Of a stretch of 64,000 nt of DNA, positions 1 to 8,798 are shown piece after piece (positions within the stretch are counted from its first letter, which is position 1; every line of letters begins with the position of its first letter). The notes below the pieces were generated by a model. That model ran no database searches. It was given only the letters and a program-made list of their open reading frames with translations, and was not told the DNA's origin. Source of the stretch: Gemmiger gallinarum (GTDB lineage: Bacteria > Bacillota > Clostridia > Oscillospirales > Ruminococcaceae); contig NZ_JADCKC010000001.1 in NCBI RefSeq assembly GCF_014982805.1, positions 744,001 to 808,000 on the forward strand. The letters run 5' to 3'. The position numbers and the translations under genes were made by a program.

Positions 1-375
1 CATCAGGGGAGAGGTCATCTCGGAGGAGAGCAGCAGCGCCACGCCGTACTGTTTGGCAAACTCCGTCATTTCAGGCAGGGGTTCCATGTCCCGGGAAATG
101 ACCACGGCCGGCGGCTGGAAGGAGAAGAGCTTTTCCAGATGGGTACGACGGATCTCCGGTTCCAGCTCGTTGAGGTAGGACATCTCGGTCAGGCCGATGA
201 TCTGGATGCGGGCGCTGTCAAAGTACTGATAATACCCCGCCAGCATGATGCCGGGACGATACACCTCCGCGGCGTACACCTTGATCTCCTTGAGGTCCCT
301 GGGTGTGTATGCGACAGTCAGGCCGGATTCCTCGGCCACCCTGTCCAATGTCACGGAAAATTGCTGTTCTTCCAT
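1..375 (-). CDS. hprK: HPr kinase/phosphorylase, 5' part only
   Basis: This is the first 125 codons of an ORF that runs off the left edge with no stop. The residues match the N-terminal domain of HprK: an opening FSVTLDRVAEESGL, then RPGIMLAGYYQYFDSARIQI, and GLTEMSYL followed by PAVVISRDM. In Firmicutes HprK phosphorylates and dephosphorylates HPr at Ser46 and so sets carbon catabolite control in the cytoplasm. The Walker A and catalytic part would lie outside the window. The ATG at 375 has an AAAGGGG ribosome site about 7 bases upstream. A promoter overlapping a long palindrome lies at 441-496. The assignment rests on the N-terminal domain alone. Confidence 0.85.
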   Translation of the reverse strand, partial: MEEQQFSVTLDRVAEESGLTVAYTPRDLKEIKVYAAEVYRPGIMLAGYYQYFDSARIQIIGLTEMSYLNELEPEIRRTHLEKLFSFQPPAVVISRDMEPLPEMTEFAKQYGVALLLSSEMTSPLM

Positions 376-440
376 GGTATTCGCCCCTTTCTCGTCTGCT
401 GTGGCCGGCAGTTGCCCATGCCAAGCCAGTATATAAGGCT

Positions 441-469
441 ATTATAACGTACCGCCCGATTTTTGTACA
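441..469 (-). promoter_or_regulatory. hprK promoter
   Basis: On the minus strand a perfect TATAAT (441-446) lies 17 bases downstream of TGTACA (464-469, 4/6 match to the -35 consensus). Transcription would begin near 434, about 60 bases before the hprK ATG. The spacer is occupied by the left arm of the 450-496 palindrome. Confidence 0.55.
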
Positions 470-496
470 GCGATACAGCACAAAAATCGGGCGGTA
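450..496. repeat. 17-bp perfect inverted repeat overlapping the hprK promoter
   Basis: The arms at 450-466 and 480-496 are perfect reverse complements (taccgcccgatttttgt and its complement) separated by 13 bases. The GC-rich part is on the outside and the T/A run inside, which is the reverse of a usual intrinsic terminator. It could end the acyltransferase transcript (stop at 519), act as an operator for hprK, or both. Confidence 0.6.
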
Positions 497-518
497 AGAT
501 TTCCTGTTTTCTTTGAAA

Positions 519-1538
519 TCAGCGGGCAAACAGACGACCGGCAGCCGAGCGCACACGCACATCCAGGCGGTAAAGTCCCCAGGACGCAGCAGCGGTAAAT
601 ACCAGGTACGCCCCGAACAGCAGGGCGGTGTCCCGGCGGGTCAGCGCTGCAAGGTCAAATTTCTGCACCAGCTGCAGAATGATGAAATGGTGGACCAGGA
701 ACACTGCATAAGAGTACTTGCCCGCCAGGGCGCAGGTACGCTGCAGCCAGGCGGGGGAAGCGGCTTTCGGCCAGGCGGAGAGCACCACGAACACCGCCGC
801 CGAGACGGCGGCGCACAGCAGCTTGGCATCCAGCACAGTGACCTTGCTGACGGCCCAGAGCACCGGCCAGACCAGCGCCGCCCCAATGACCACTGGCAGG
901 CGGGGACGCTTTGCCCCCACCACGGTGATGCCGAAGAGGAATTCCAGCAGGTGCACGCCGATGAGCTGGGCGTCCAGACCCGAAAAATGCAGCGCCAGAG
1001 CCAGCACCAGCGTCACCGCCCAGGTGAGCCATTTGTTTTTGCGGATGCCCCCATACAGCAAGGGGAACAGCAGGTAGAGAAACAGAATGCTGCCCAGAAA
1101 CCACTCGCCCACGCAGGCAAAGTCGGTGTGGACCCAGCCTGCCGCCACGGCGAAGTTGTCCAGCCCCAGCACGGTGAGGATGAGCGTGGGGGTCTTGGCG
1201 GCGGCGTAATATCCCGGCTGGGTGACGAACCGGATGGAAAAGCAGATGCACCAGGCCAGCCAGAACATGGGATAGACCGCATGGGCCCGGCGCTTGTAAA
1301 ATGCCGTGGCGGAGAAAGGCTCTCTGGCGGTGTAGGCCAGGGCCGCCCCCGACACGATAAAGAACAGCGACGAGCCGAAGTCCCCCAGATAGATGCCCCC
1401 CGGCAGGGTGCTGGTGAACAGCTTGTGGGGCAGGGTAAAATAGCCGGTGACGGTGGCGTTGAAATGGATGATGAGAATACAGATCAGCGCCAGAGTGCGG
1501 ACAAGGTCGAGATAAAACAGGCGCGGGCGCTTGGACAT
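519..1538 (-). CDS. membrane acyltransferase, family 3
   Basis: A 339-residue polytopic membrane protein of the acyltransferase-3 family, whose members O-acylate surface sugars using cytoplasmic acyl-CoA. The N-terminus RLFYLDLVRTLALICILIIH, the GDFGSSLFFIVSGAAL segment and about ten hydrophobic helices are typical. A start 29 codons further upstream exists, but the ATG at 1538 has an AAGGGGA site at good spacing and begins with the family motif. It is the last gene of the polysaccharide operon, 22 bases after the RgpF-like gene, so it probably decorates the glycan made by its neighbours. The actual acyl group and acceptor cannot be told from sequence. Confidence 0.8.
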   Translation of the reverse strand: MSKRPRLFYLDLVRTLALICILIIHFNATVTGYFTLPHKLFTSTLPGGIYLGDFGSSLFFIVSGAALAYTAREPFSATAFYKRRAHAVYPMFWLAWCICFSIRFVTQPGYYAAAKTPTLILTVLGLDNFAVAAGWVHTDFACVGEWFLGSILFLYLLFPLLYGGIRKNKWLTWAVTLVLALALHFSGLDAQLIGVHLLEFLFGITVVGAKRPRLPVVIGAALVWPVLWAVSKVTVLDAKLLCAAVSAAVFVVLSAWPKAASPAWLQRTCALAGKYSYAVFLVHHFIILQLVQKFDLAALTRRDTALLFGAYLVFTAAASWGLYRLDVRVRSAAGRLFAR

Positions 1539-1560
1539 CAGGCAGTCCCCTTTTCCTTGG

Positions 1561-3072
1561 TTAGTGTTTGCCGCGCAGACGGCGGCGCAGGATACGGGCC
1601 AGATCCCTGGCGGTCTCTTTGGCATCCTGCCGGGCGCTCAGGGCGCAGTCGAGGTGCTCGGGGGTGGCATGGGCCCGGGCATGGGTGTACAGCGTCAGGC
1701 AGCCGTACCCCGCCTGCTGGGCGGCCAGGGGCAGCAGCCACCACCCCGCCGGGCCGTTCAGATCCGGCAGGCCGTCGGGGAAGGCCTCCCCTTTCAGAAA
1801 GACACAGCGCCCCCAGGGCAGTGGCAGAGGCTGTTCTGCCACGGGTGTTTTCCAGCCCAGGCGGGCAGCCTCAGCGCGGAGGACGGGCAGAAGCCGCTGC
1901 CACTCCCCCGCCCTGCCTCCATAGGCCGGACCGTATGCCGGGGCTGCCGGGGCGGCGATGCCCGCCAGAGGGTGGGCAGCCAGCACAGTGCCCGCCGCCC
2001 GGCGGAACGTCTCTTCCTCTGCCAGGGTGCGGTCCCCGTTTTGCATGTACCAGTCCTCCGGCGTGGCCGGAGCCTGGGCCGGGGGTGCATACAGGCAGAG
2101 GATCTCCCCGGGGTGGATCTCCGGCGTGGGCTGTCCCGGCTGCCAGAGGATCAGCCGAACGGGCGGAATGCTCTCCGGGTCATTGCCCCGCCCATCGGCG
2201 GGCAGGGCAGCGTTCCAGTGGAGGTTCTGCGCCATGGGGGCCAGCGGCTGGGTGCGCAGCAGCGAGCGGATCAGGTCGTCCACAGGGTAGTCGGTCTCGG
2301 TTTTGAGCCAGTCGTACAGTTCGGCGGCGGCGGTGCCGTCGGTGCGGCGCAGTTCATCCTCGTAGGGCGTAAAAAAGCTGCGGCGCTTGAAGAAAGCGCA
2401 CCCCCGCCGGGCAAGAAGCTCCCGGGGGCAGGCCATGACGGGATTGACAAAAAGGGCTTTCAGGTCGTCGGTCCCGGCAGCGGTATCCCACCGGTAGCCC
2501 AGATCGGCAAAATGGCGGGTAAAGCGGGCCTCGTGCCCGGCCACCGACTGCTCGTAGCTTTGGGGCAGGGGCATGGTCTCCCAGTAGGACCAGAAGTCCT
2601 GCGAGTGCAGCAGCCGCCCCCGCACCGCAATGAAGTGGGACTGGATGTGCTCGGGTACCTCGCCGTATTCCGTCTTGAAGCGGCGGCTCTTCATGGCGTA
2701 GTGCCGGGTCAGGCCCCAGAAATCCAGTTCGGGGCGGGCATCCATCTTGTCAAACAGTGCCCCCAGCGGCGTGACCGGCCCGGCCAGCGTGTAATTCATG
2801 AGGATCAGCTCGTCGATGCCGTCCAGCCCCTGCTGTTTGAGGAGCATGAGGGCATCCCGGTAGGCGCCCACATCAAAGCCGGTGTTCTCCCGTTCCAGGA
2901 GCTGTACATCCAGAGCCTCCACCGCCGCGCGGGAGGCATCGTTCAGGCGGCCGTTTGTCACAAACAGCAGGCCGCTGCACTCCGCGCGCATGGCACGCAT
3001 GGCAAACAGGCAGGCGTTGTCCGCCTGCCCGTTGGGATCATAATGAAAGTAGATGACAAAACGTCCGGGCAT
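1561..3072 (-). CDS. RgpF-like rhamnan synthesis protein with degenerate C-terminal half
   Basis: 503 residues. The first ~270 resemble the next gene (3094-5037) closely: FVIYFHYD, ENTGFDVGAYRDAL against ENKGLDVWAYKTAI, EHIQSHFI, TDDLKALF, FFKRRSFF and ETDYPVDDLIRSLLRT. This is the rhamnan synthesis F (RgpF, PF05045) domain, associated with rhamnose-containing wall polysaccharides. The second half aligns only loosely with the second RgpF domain and lacks the ENRGRDV and HDKK motifs. The ATG at 3072 is preceded by GGGGGAAG. It is probably a diverged, shortened paralogue; whether it is a glycosyltransferase or an accessory protein is open. Confidence 0.7.
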   Translation of the reverse strand: MPGRFVIYFHYDPNGQADNACLFAMRAMRAECSGLLFVTNGRLNDASRAAVEALDVQLLERENTGFDVGAYRDALMLLKQQGLDGIDELILMNYTLAGPVTPLGALFDKMDARPELDFWGLTRHYAMKSRRFKTEYGEVPEHIQSHFIAVRGRLLHSQDFWSYWETMPLPQSYEQSVAGHEARFTRHFADLGYRWDTAAGTDDLKALFVNPVMACPRELLARRGCAFFKRRSFFTPYEDELRRTDGTAAAELYDWLKTETDYPVDDLIRSLLRTQPLAPMAQNLHWNAALPADGRGNDPESIPPVRLILWQPGQPTPEIHPGEILCLYAPPAQAPATPEDWYMQNGDRTLAEEETFRRAAGTVLAAHPLAGIAAPAAPAYGPAYGGRAGEWQRLLPVLRAEAARLGWKTPVAEQPLPLPWGRCVFLKGEAFPDGLPDLNGPAGWWLLPLAAQQAGYGCLTLYTHARAHATPEHLDCALSARQDAKETARDLARILRRRLRGKH

Positions 3073-3093
3073 CTGTCTTCCCCCTGTGGGACG

Positions 3094-5037
3094 TCAGTCC
3101 TCGTAGTTGTCCAGATGGGGGCCGAACACCGCGCGCTTGACGCCCATCATCTTGTTGTAGGCCGATTCCGGCATGCGGTCCCGTAGCCAGTTGCGGGCGC
3201 GGCGGCGCTTGGTGTTGGCATAGGGTCCGTAAACCTTGAGGCCGAAATGCCGCTTTGCCGCAAAGATGGAGATGGCGCGGGAGGCCCCCCAGAAGGAGGT
3301 GCAGTCCATGATGCGGGCCAGCGGGCGGATGAGTCCCCCGGCATAGGCCTGCATGGTGTCACAGCGCTGCACCGCAAACACCGAGCTCATGACGATGGCG
3401 GGATAGTACCCCGCCCCCTGGGCCACAAAGGGATAGATGCGCTCGATGGCATGGCTGATGGTTCCGTCCGGGGCCAGCGGCTCGGGCGGGAAGTCGTCAT
3501 GGTGCCACTCCCGGTCAAACAGCGGGCGCAGGGCCTTGACCCGGAACCAGAACACGCTGCCGAAAGGTGCAATGGGGGCCTTTTCCCCCGAGATGGGCAC
3601 ATCGATGCCCAGCTTTTTCATCAGGGCCTTGGTGTTGTCGAAATTGGGGCCCCAGCCGTTGGAGCACATGTTGAGGAAGTAGGCGCCGTGGGTGGGGAAA
3701 GGCGGGCAGAGAATGCCCAGGAAAGGGTCCTTCTCGAACTCGGTGAGGACGTTGAGGACATGGTCTTTGCTGCGGCAGATGTTCTCGTTGCAGACATAGC
3801 CGAAGCTGGCGCCCACACTGCCGGGCTTGGTCTGGATGGCCTTTTTGTCGTGCATGAAGCAGGCGTAGTCGTAGTCCTTGAGCTGGGGGGCCAGGTCGCA
3901 CAGGAAGGCAGCCACGTCCCGGCCGCGGTTCTCCACCACCTTGACGGTGACGCTGTGCACCGGCAGGTCGGCAAAGCAGGCCTCGATGGCGGCCTTTTTC
4001 TCCTCGGTGTTGGTGGAGATGAATACGTCGGTCTCGGGGGTCATCTTGGCGGCAAAGGCCTTGCTCTGGGGCAGCATATCGGTGAAGAAGAGATGCATGG
4101 CCAGAGCGATGCGGCGGGTCTTGCGCACCTGCTCGGCACACTGGGAGTCCTGCAGCCGTTCGGGGATGATGCGGGTCAGGGCCAGGTCCCGGGTGAAGTC
4201 AAAGGGGTGCATGGTGCGGATCATGTTGCGCCACAGAAGTTCCACCGGGTAGTCGGTCTCATCCCGCAGGTAGTCGTACAGTTCCCGGGCGGGCTCCCCT
4301 GCCGTATCGTTGAGGTAAGCCTCGAACTCGTGCATGAAGCTGCGGCGCTTGAACAGCGGGCACTTTTTGTCCCGCAGCAGCCGCACCGGGCAGATCAGCA
4401 GCGGATAGTCGGTGAAGGCCTTGAGGTCGTCGGTCTTGACATAGACATCCCACTTAAAACCCTTGTCGGCAAACAGTTTGGTGAATACCGACTCATACCG
4501 CTGCACCGAGTCCATATAGCCCTGGATCATGGGCATGGTATCCCAGTAATTCTGCAGTTCGGGGCTCTGGATGAACTTTTTGCGGTAGACAATGAAGTGG
4601 GACTGAATGTGCACCGGCAGATGATCGTACAGGTGCTTGCCCCTGAAGGGATTACCCTCGGCGCCATGGTGGACGGTGAGGCCCCAGAAATCCAGGTCAG
4701 GGTTCTTGGCCATCTCGTCGAACATCTCAGCCAGGGGACGCACGGGGCCCATAAGGGTGGAGTTGGTCATGACCACCTCGTCAAACTCCGACAGCTTTTC
4801 CCAGCCGTAGGAGTCAATGGCCGTCTTGTAGGCCCAGACATCCAGGCCTTTGTTCTCCCGCACGATGATGTTTTTCGTGAACTGCTCAAAGGCGGCACGG
4901 CCCTGATCGCTCAGCTTGCCGTTGACCACCACTACCAGCTCGGACAGGTTCTTGCACAGGTCCTTCAGGTAATAGGTGAGAAAATCGTCCACATAGCCGT
5001 TTTTCTCATAAAAGAAGAAGATTCCCAGTCGTTTCAT
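3094..5037 (-). CDS. rhamnan synthesis protein F (RgpF family), two-domain
   Basis: 647 residues, the usual length for RgpF-type proteins of rhamnose-rich wall polysaccharide clusters. There are two related halves: residues 1-270 with ENKGLDVWAYKTAI, HIQSHFIVYRKKF and LFKRRSFMHEFEAY, and residues 300-600 with VVENRGRDVAAFLCDL, CFMHDKKA, GILCPPFPTHGAYF and FGSVFWFRVKAL. The start ATG at 5037 overlaps the TGA of the upstream epimerase (ATGA), implying translational coupling. RgpF proteins are thought to extend or branch the rhamnan chain at the cytoplasmic membrane; the exact linkage is unknown here. Confidence 0.85.
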   Translation of the reverse strand: MKRLGIFFFYEKNGYVDDFLTYYLKDLCKNLSELVVVVNGKLSDQGRAAFEQFTKNIIVRENKGLDVWAYKTAIDSYGWEKLSEFDEVVMTNSTLMGPVRPLAEMFDEMAKNPDLDFWGLTVHHGAEGNPFRGKHLYDHLPVHIQSHFIVYRKKFIQSPELQNYWDTMPMIQGYMDSVQRYESVFTKLFADKGFKWDVYVKTDDLKAFTDYPLLICPVRLLRDKKCPLFKRRSFMHEFEAYLNDTAGEPARELYDYLRDETDYPVELLWRNMIRTMHPFDFTRDLALTRIIPERLQDSQCAEQVRKTRRIALAMHLFFTDMLPQSKAFAAKMTPETDVFISTNTEEKKAAIEACFADLPVHSVTVKVVENRGRDVAAFLCDLAPQLKDYDYACFMHDKKAIQTKPGSVGASFGYVCNENICRSKDHVLNVLTEFEKDPFLGILCPPFPTHGAYFLNMCSNGWGPNFDNTKALMKKLGIDVPISGEKAPIAPFGSVFWFRVKALRPLFDREWHHDDFPPEPLAPDGTISHAIERIYPFVAQGAGYYPAIVMSSVFAVQRCDTMQAYAGGLIRPLARIMDCTSFWGASRAISIFAAKRHFGLKVYGPYANTKRRRARNWLRDRMPESAYNKMMGVKRAVFGPHLDNYED

Positions 5038-5888
5038 ACAGTCTCCTCGTTTGCCTGCGCATCCTTCAGGATGCTCTCGATGCGGGAGGGGTCGCCCCAG
5101 ACACCCGGACTGTCATAGGGACGGTCGGGGAAGGCGCCGTAATCCAGGCGGATGTGATAGCCCTTGTCCCGCAAAAACTGCTCCACCCTGTCGGCCAGAG
5201 ACATGGGTTTGCCGGTGCACACATTGATGATGCCGTCCACCTTGGTCTGGACGCTGGCCAGCACGATCATGCGGGCCAGGTCATGGATATCGATGAAATC
5301 ATACAGATTTTTGCCGCTGGTGAAGGGGAAGGTCTGTTTGCCGTCCAGCTCCGCCTGGGTGATCTTGGCAAAGATGGAGCTGCCGTGGGCCTCGTCGCCG
5401 GTGATGTAGTAGGCGCGCAGCCAGTGCAGGTGGCAGGGCGTATCCTTGAGGGAGAGCATCAGGCTCTGGCGCAGGGCATTCTTGGCGATGCCGTACTGGC
5501 TCTGGGGGTTGCAGGGGGTGTTCTCGTCGATGGCGCCCTCCCAGTAGCCCACCTCATGCATGGTGCCCATGACCGTCAGGGCAGGCAGGCCGCCCTTGGC
5601 CATATTGTTGAGGAACACCACATGGCTGGACAGGTCCTTCATGTGGGAAGAAGCATTGTGGATGAAGCCGTCCCGCCATGCCATGTGAATCAGCACGTCG
5701 GGCTCCCCCATCTGACGGTAGATGTCGCGGCTGCCGCTGAAAATGGGCACGTCGCAGAACTGCGCCCGCTCATCCACGCCCTTGAAGGAAAAATCGGAGG
5801 CAATGACTTGATAGCCTCTGTCCAGAGCCTCCTTGACAACGTGGCGGCCGATATAGCCGCCCGCGCCGGTCACAAGAATCGTTTTCAT
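5034..5888 (-). CDS. NAD-dependent epimerase/dehydratase
   Basis: 284 residues, an extended short-chain dehydrogenase. It opens with the Rossmann motif VTGAGGYIGRHV, and the YxxxK pair is seen in SQYGIAKNAL. GTMHEVGYWEG probably holds the active-site Ser/Thr region. The family converts nucleotide-activated sugars. The ATG at 5888 has a GGAGG site; an upstream in-frame start nine codons earlier would bury that site. It overlaps by 4 bases the genes on both sides, so it belongs to the glycan operon and probably supplies a modified sugar nucleotide. The substrate is not readable from sequence. Confidence 0.8.
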   Translation of the reverse strand: MKTILVTGAGGYIGRHVVKEALDRGYQVIASDFSFKGVDERAQFCDVPIFSGSRDIYRQMGEPDVLIHMAWRDGFIHNASSHMKDLSSHVVFLNNMAKGGLPALTVMGTMHEVGYWEGAIDENTPCNPQSQYGIAKNALRQSLMLSLKDTPCHLHWLRAYYITGDEAHGSSIFAKITQAELDGKQTFPFTSGKNLYDFIDIHDLARMIVLASVQTKVDGIINVCTGKPMSLADRVEQFLRDKGYHIRLDYGAFPDRPYDSPGVWGDPSRIESILKDAQANEETV

Positions 5889-6922
5889 TCTGTATCCTCC
5901 CTGTTTGGGAACCATTGGTACAATCCCTGCAGATGCACTGTGTATAAAAGCAGTGCCAGTATCTGCTTCTTATTTTGCCCTTCCACGCGGAAAAAGTCAA
6001 TTCCTTTGCCCGGCAGCGCGGCATCCAGTGCCCTGCGCAGCCGTTGCCAGCTGGTCCGGCGCACCGGGGCCGGGGCATGGGCGTCCCGCAGCTGATGCAT
6101 GAGGAAAGTGATGATCTCCGCCCGGCGCTCGTTGAGGACCGGGCGCAGCGTCTCCGGCGTGCACCAGACATCCAGTGCCCCGGCCTCTGCCCCGGCCCAC
6201 AGGACCGCGGCCTCCACCCGGGCTTTCACCGCCTCCTGAGAGAAGCAGGCCGAGGTACTGCCCCGGGCCCTCTCATAGTGCAGGCAGGCCACCTGGGGCA
6301 GATAGACCGCCCTGTGCATGCGGGCATGAAAGGCAGCATTAAAAACAAAGTCCTCCACACCCCGGCGGCAGCGGGTGTCAAAGCGGAGATCTCCCAGGGC
6401 CTCCCGTCGGTAGAGGGCGTTCCAGACAAAGAGCGGACCCGATGCCCGCAGGAAGCTGCCGTACCCCTGGGGATTGTTCTCCCGGTCCAGGCGGCAGGCC
6501 TCCCCCGCCGGGTGGCGGAGCTCAAACTCATGGCCGTCGGCATCGCTGCGGAAGAGGCGGTAGTCCATCCGGACCAGGTCCGCTTTCTCTTCCCGGGCCG
6601 TGCGATATGCCGCGGCGAGGAAATCGGGCAGGAAGGCGTCGTCGTCGTCGCAGAAGGAAATGTACTCCCCTGCTGCCAGCTCCAACCCTTTGTTGCGGGC
6701 CGCGCAGATGCCCCCGTTGGGCTGATGCACCGCCCGCACCCGGGCATCCGATGCGGCGGCCGCGTTACAGAGGGCGGCGCTGCCGTCGGTGGAACCGTCG
6801 TCCACAAGGATCAGTTCCAGGTCCTTCAGCGTCTGGTCCAGCACACTGCGGATGGCGGATTCCAGATGGGCTGCCGCATTATACACCGGCATGATGACAC
6901 TGACAGAGGTCACAGCCTTCAC
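5885..6922 (-). CDS. GT2 family glycosyltransferase
   Basis: 345 residues. GT-A fold family 2: SVSVIMPVYNAAAHLESAI at the start, LVDDGSTDGS for nucleotide binding, NGGICAARNKGLELA, then the DDDDAF metal-binding aspartates near residue 95. The protein starts with GTG at 6922 with AAAGGAT upstream, and the GTG overlaps the TGA of the preceding HAD gene (GTGA). The C-terminal 150 residues give little recognisable signal. It acts in the surface glycan pathway encoded around it; donor and acceptor are unknown. Confidence 0.85.
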   Translation of the reverse strand: MKAVTSVSVIMPVYNAAAHLESAIRSVLDQTLKDLELILVDDGSTDGSAALCNAAAASDARVRAVHQPNGGICAARNKGLELAAGEYISFCDDDDAFLPDFLAAAYRTAREEKADLVRMDYRLFRSDADGHEFELRHPAGEACRLDRENNPQGYGSFLRASGPLFVWNALYRREALGDLRFDTRCRRGVEDFVFNAAFHARMHRAVYLPQVACLHYERARGSTSACFSQEAVKARVEAAVLWAGAEAGALDVWCTPETLRPVLNERRAEIITFLMHQLRDAHAPAPVRRTSWQRLRRALDAALPGKGIDFFRVEGQNKKQILALLLYTVHLQGLYQWFPNREDTE

Positions 6923-8763
6923 CCATCCTTTCTCTTGCCCCGGCCGCCTTTGAGCAGGCTGTACATTCTATCATAGGGCAGCGGCAGACGGAACAGCCGC
7001 CGCAGAAATCCGATCTTCCAGCGGGATTCCTGAAAATCCCGGGCCAGACGGGCGGGATTTTTCAGGTAGGCGCCCAGGTTTGCCGGGGCGGCCAGCCGGA
7101 AGCGGACGCCGTCCTCCAGCGTAAAGTCCCCGAAGCAGCATGCCTGCCGCATTTCGGGGCGGCGGGCCATCTGCAGGAAGGGCATGATAGCGCTGTCGGG
7201 GGAAATTTCCATCTCCCCGAAGGGGGAAGCCTTCCACTCCCCCGCAAAGCGCAGCACGCCCCGCTGCACCGCCAGCAGCTCCGCCGGGGGCGTTGTCTGC
7301 TCCCGCACCGGGCTGACGGCGCTGCCTGCCCGATGGTACCCCAGCGTGGGGCCGCAGGGTTCCGAGATCAGGTATTCCAACATGGGCTGGGCCATCCAGA
7401 ACCAGAGGGGGGCGGGTTTGCCTTCAAACAGGCAGACCCTTGCCTGGTTTTTGGGCAGACGTTCAAACAGGCGGTCGTCGCAGGCGAGGTAGAGTCCCTG
7501 CAGCGGTGCGCCGCAGAGTTCCTGCAGCACCCGCTGGGTGGTTCCCCCGCTGCCGATGTCCACCAGCAGGGTGCCCGGGCGGGTCAGGTCAAAGTCCCGC
7601 AGGTAGGTGCGCACATTGGCGGCGCTCTCCCGCACCGTCATGCCCGCCGCCCCCCGGCTGAGGGCCGCGATCTCCAGCAGCAGCCTGGTCAGCTCGGCAC
7701 TCGCCGGGCGCTGGCGCAGATCAAACATCCGGCTACCGTCATAGCCGGGCAGCTCAGTGCCGGAGGCAAAGCCGCAGAAGGTCAGAATCTCATCCACCCG
7801 CATGACCTGCCGGGGCAAGGTGTCCAGCAGCAGGGCCTGGGCCTCCTCCGTCATGGGGCGCATGAGCAGCGCCGGGCAGAGGCTGCGGCGGGAGACACAG
7901 AGATAGCCGGAGTTCTGCTCTCCCAGCAGGCGGCAGATCTCCCGCGCCAGATACATGTCCCGGGCCAGAAAGACCAGACGCCCCTGGGGATGTTCTTCCC
8001 GGCAGCGGCAGAGCCACCGGGCAAAGGCCAGCATCAGCGGACCGGTCACTGTATAGCCGAATCGCTCCTCCGGGTCATCCACAAACTGCCCGTGGTTGGC
8101 GCAGAAGGCCGCCAGCGTTCCCTCCTCCCGGGAGGCGGGCTCTGGGTAATAGTCGGGGCGGGGCAGGCGGCCGGGCAGCTTGACACTGCGGATGCCTGCC
8201 AGCGCTGCACCCACACAGTCGGCGCGGCGGTCGTCCCCCAGAAACAGCACGTCACGGGAGGAAAGCCCCGTCTTTTCCAGAAACAGCCGGAACAGTTTGC
8301 CGCTGCGCTTCTGCACGCCGTACTCCGACGAGACAAACAGGCCGTCGGGCTCCTCATAGCCACAGGCCCTGAGCAGGGCGGCAACGGCTTCGGCGGGCAG
8401 GTACATGTCGGAAATGACGTACACCGCCTGTCCCCGGGCCCGGCAGGCCTGATAAAAAGCCTGCATTTTCCGGTCGGGCACCATCAGGGAAAGTTCCGCG
8501 TCCAGCTCGGCCCGGGGGTCGATCCCCTCCAGCTCCGGGCGGGAGTAAATTTCGGCCAGCGTCACCTCCCGGGGGGAAGCAGCGGCCCGGGCGGCCGCCT
8601 CGGCGGCCACCCGGTTGGCGGCAAAGCCTTGAGGCACAGTGCCGGCCTCTTCCATCCAGGCAAACACATCGGTGGGGGCCGCCACATCCCGATGGATCAG
8701 TGTATCAAATACATCAAACGCCACCGCGCGGTAACGTCCGGCAAGCCGGTCAAGGTCCTGCAT
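6919..8763 (-). CDS. HAD-superfamily protein of polysaccharide clusters (COG5610-like)
   Basis: 614 residues. Residues 10-200 are a HAD phosphatase-type domain: VAFDVFDTLIHRD (nucleophile Asp), VISDMYLP (motif II), a Lys in QKRSGKLFRLF, and VLFLGDDRRADC (motif IV). Residues 220-600 form a second domain typical of these cluster-associated proteins, with VFLARDMYLAREI and YLCVSRRSL, whose role is not established. The ATG at 8763 was chosen because an earlier start would overlap the upstream GT2 gene by 148 bases and gives no domain sequence. The ribosome site is weak. It probably processes or regulates a phosphorylated intermediate of glycan assembly. Confidence 0.75.
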   Translation of the reverse strand: MQDLDRLAGRYRAVAFDVFDTLIHRDVAAPTDVFAWMEEAGTVPQGFAANRVAAEAAARAAASPREVTLAEIYSRPELEGIDPRAELDAELSLMVPDRKMQAFYQACRARGQAVYVISDMYLPAEAVAALLRACGYEEPDGLFVSSEYGVQKRSGKLFRLFLEKTGLSSRDVLFLGDDRRADCVGAALAGIRSVKLPGRLPRPDYYPEPASREEGTLAAFCANHGQFVDDPEERFGYTVTGPLMLAFARWLCRCREEHPQGRLVFLARDMYLAREICRLLGEQNSGYLCVSRRSLCPALLMRPMTEEAQALLLDTLPRQVMRVDEILTFCGFASGTELPGYDGSRMFDLRQRPASAELTRLLLEIAALSRGAAGMTVRESAANVRTYLRDFDLTRPGTLLVDIGSGGTTQRVLQELCGAPLQGLYLACDDRLFERLPKNQARVCLFEGKPAPLWFWMAQPMLEYLISEPCGPTLGYHRAGSAVSPVREQTTPPAELLAVQRGVLRFAGEWKASPFGEMEISPDSAIMPFLQMARRPEMRQACCFGDFTLEDGVRFRLAAPANLGAYLKNPARLARDFQESRWKIGFLRRLFRLPLPYDRMYSLLKGGRGKRKDG

Positions 8764-8798
8764 TTCCGGTCTCGCCGTCCTTTCCCTCAAATCAGAAT

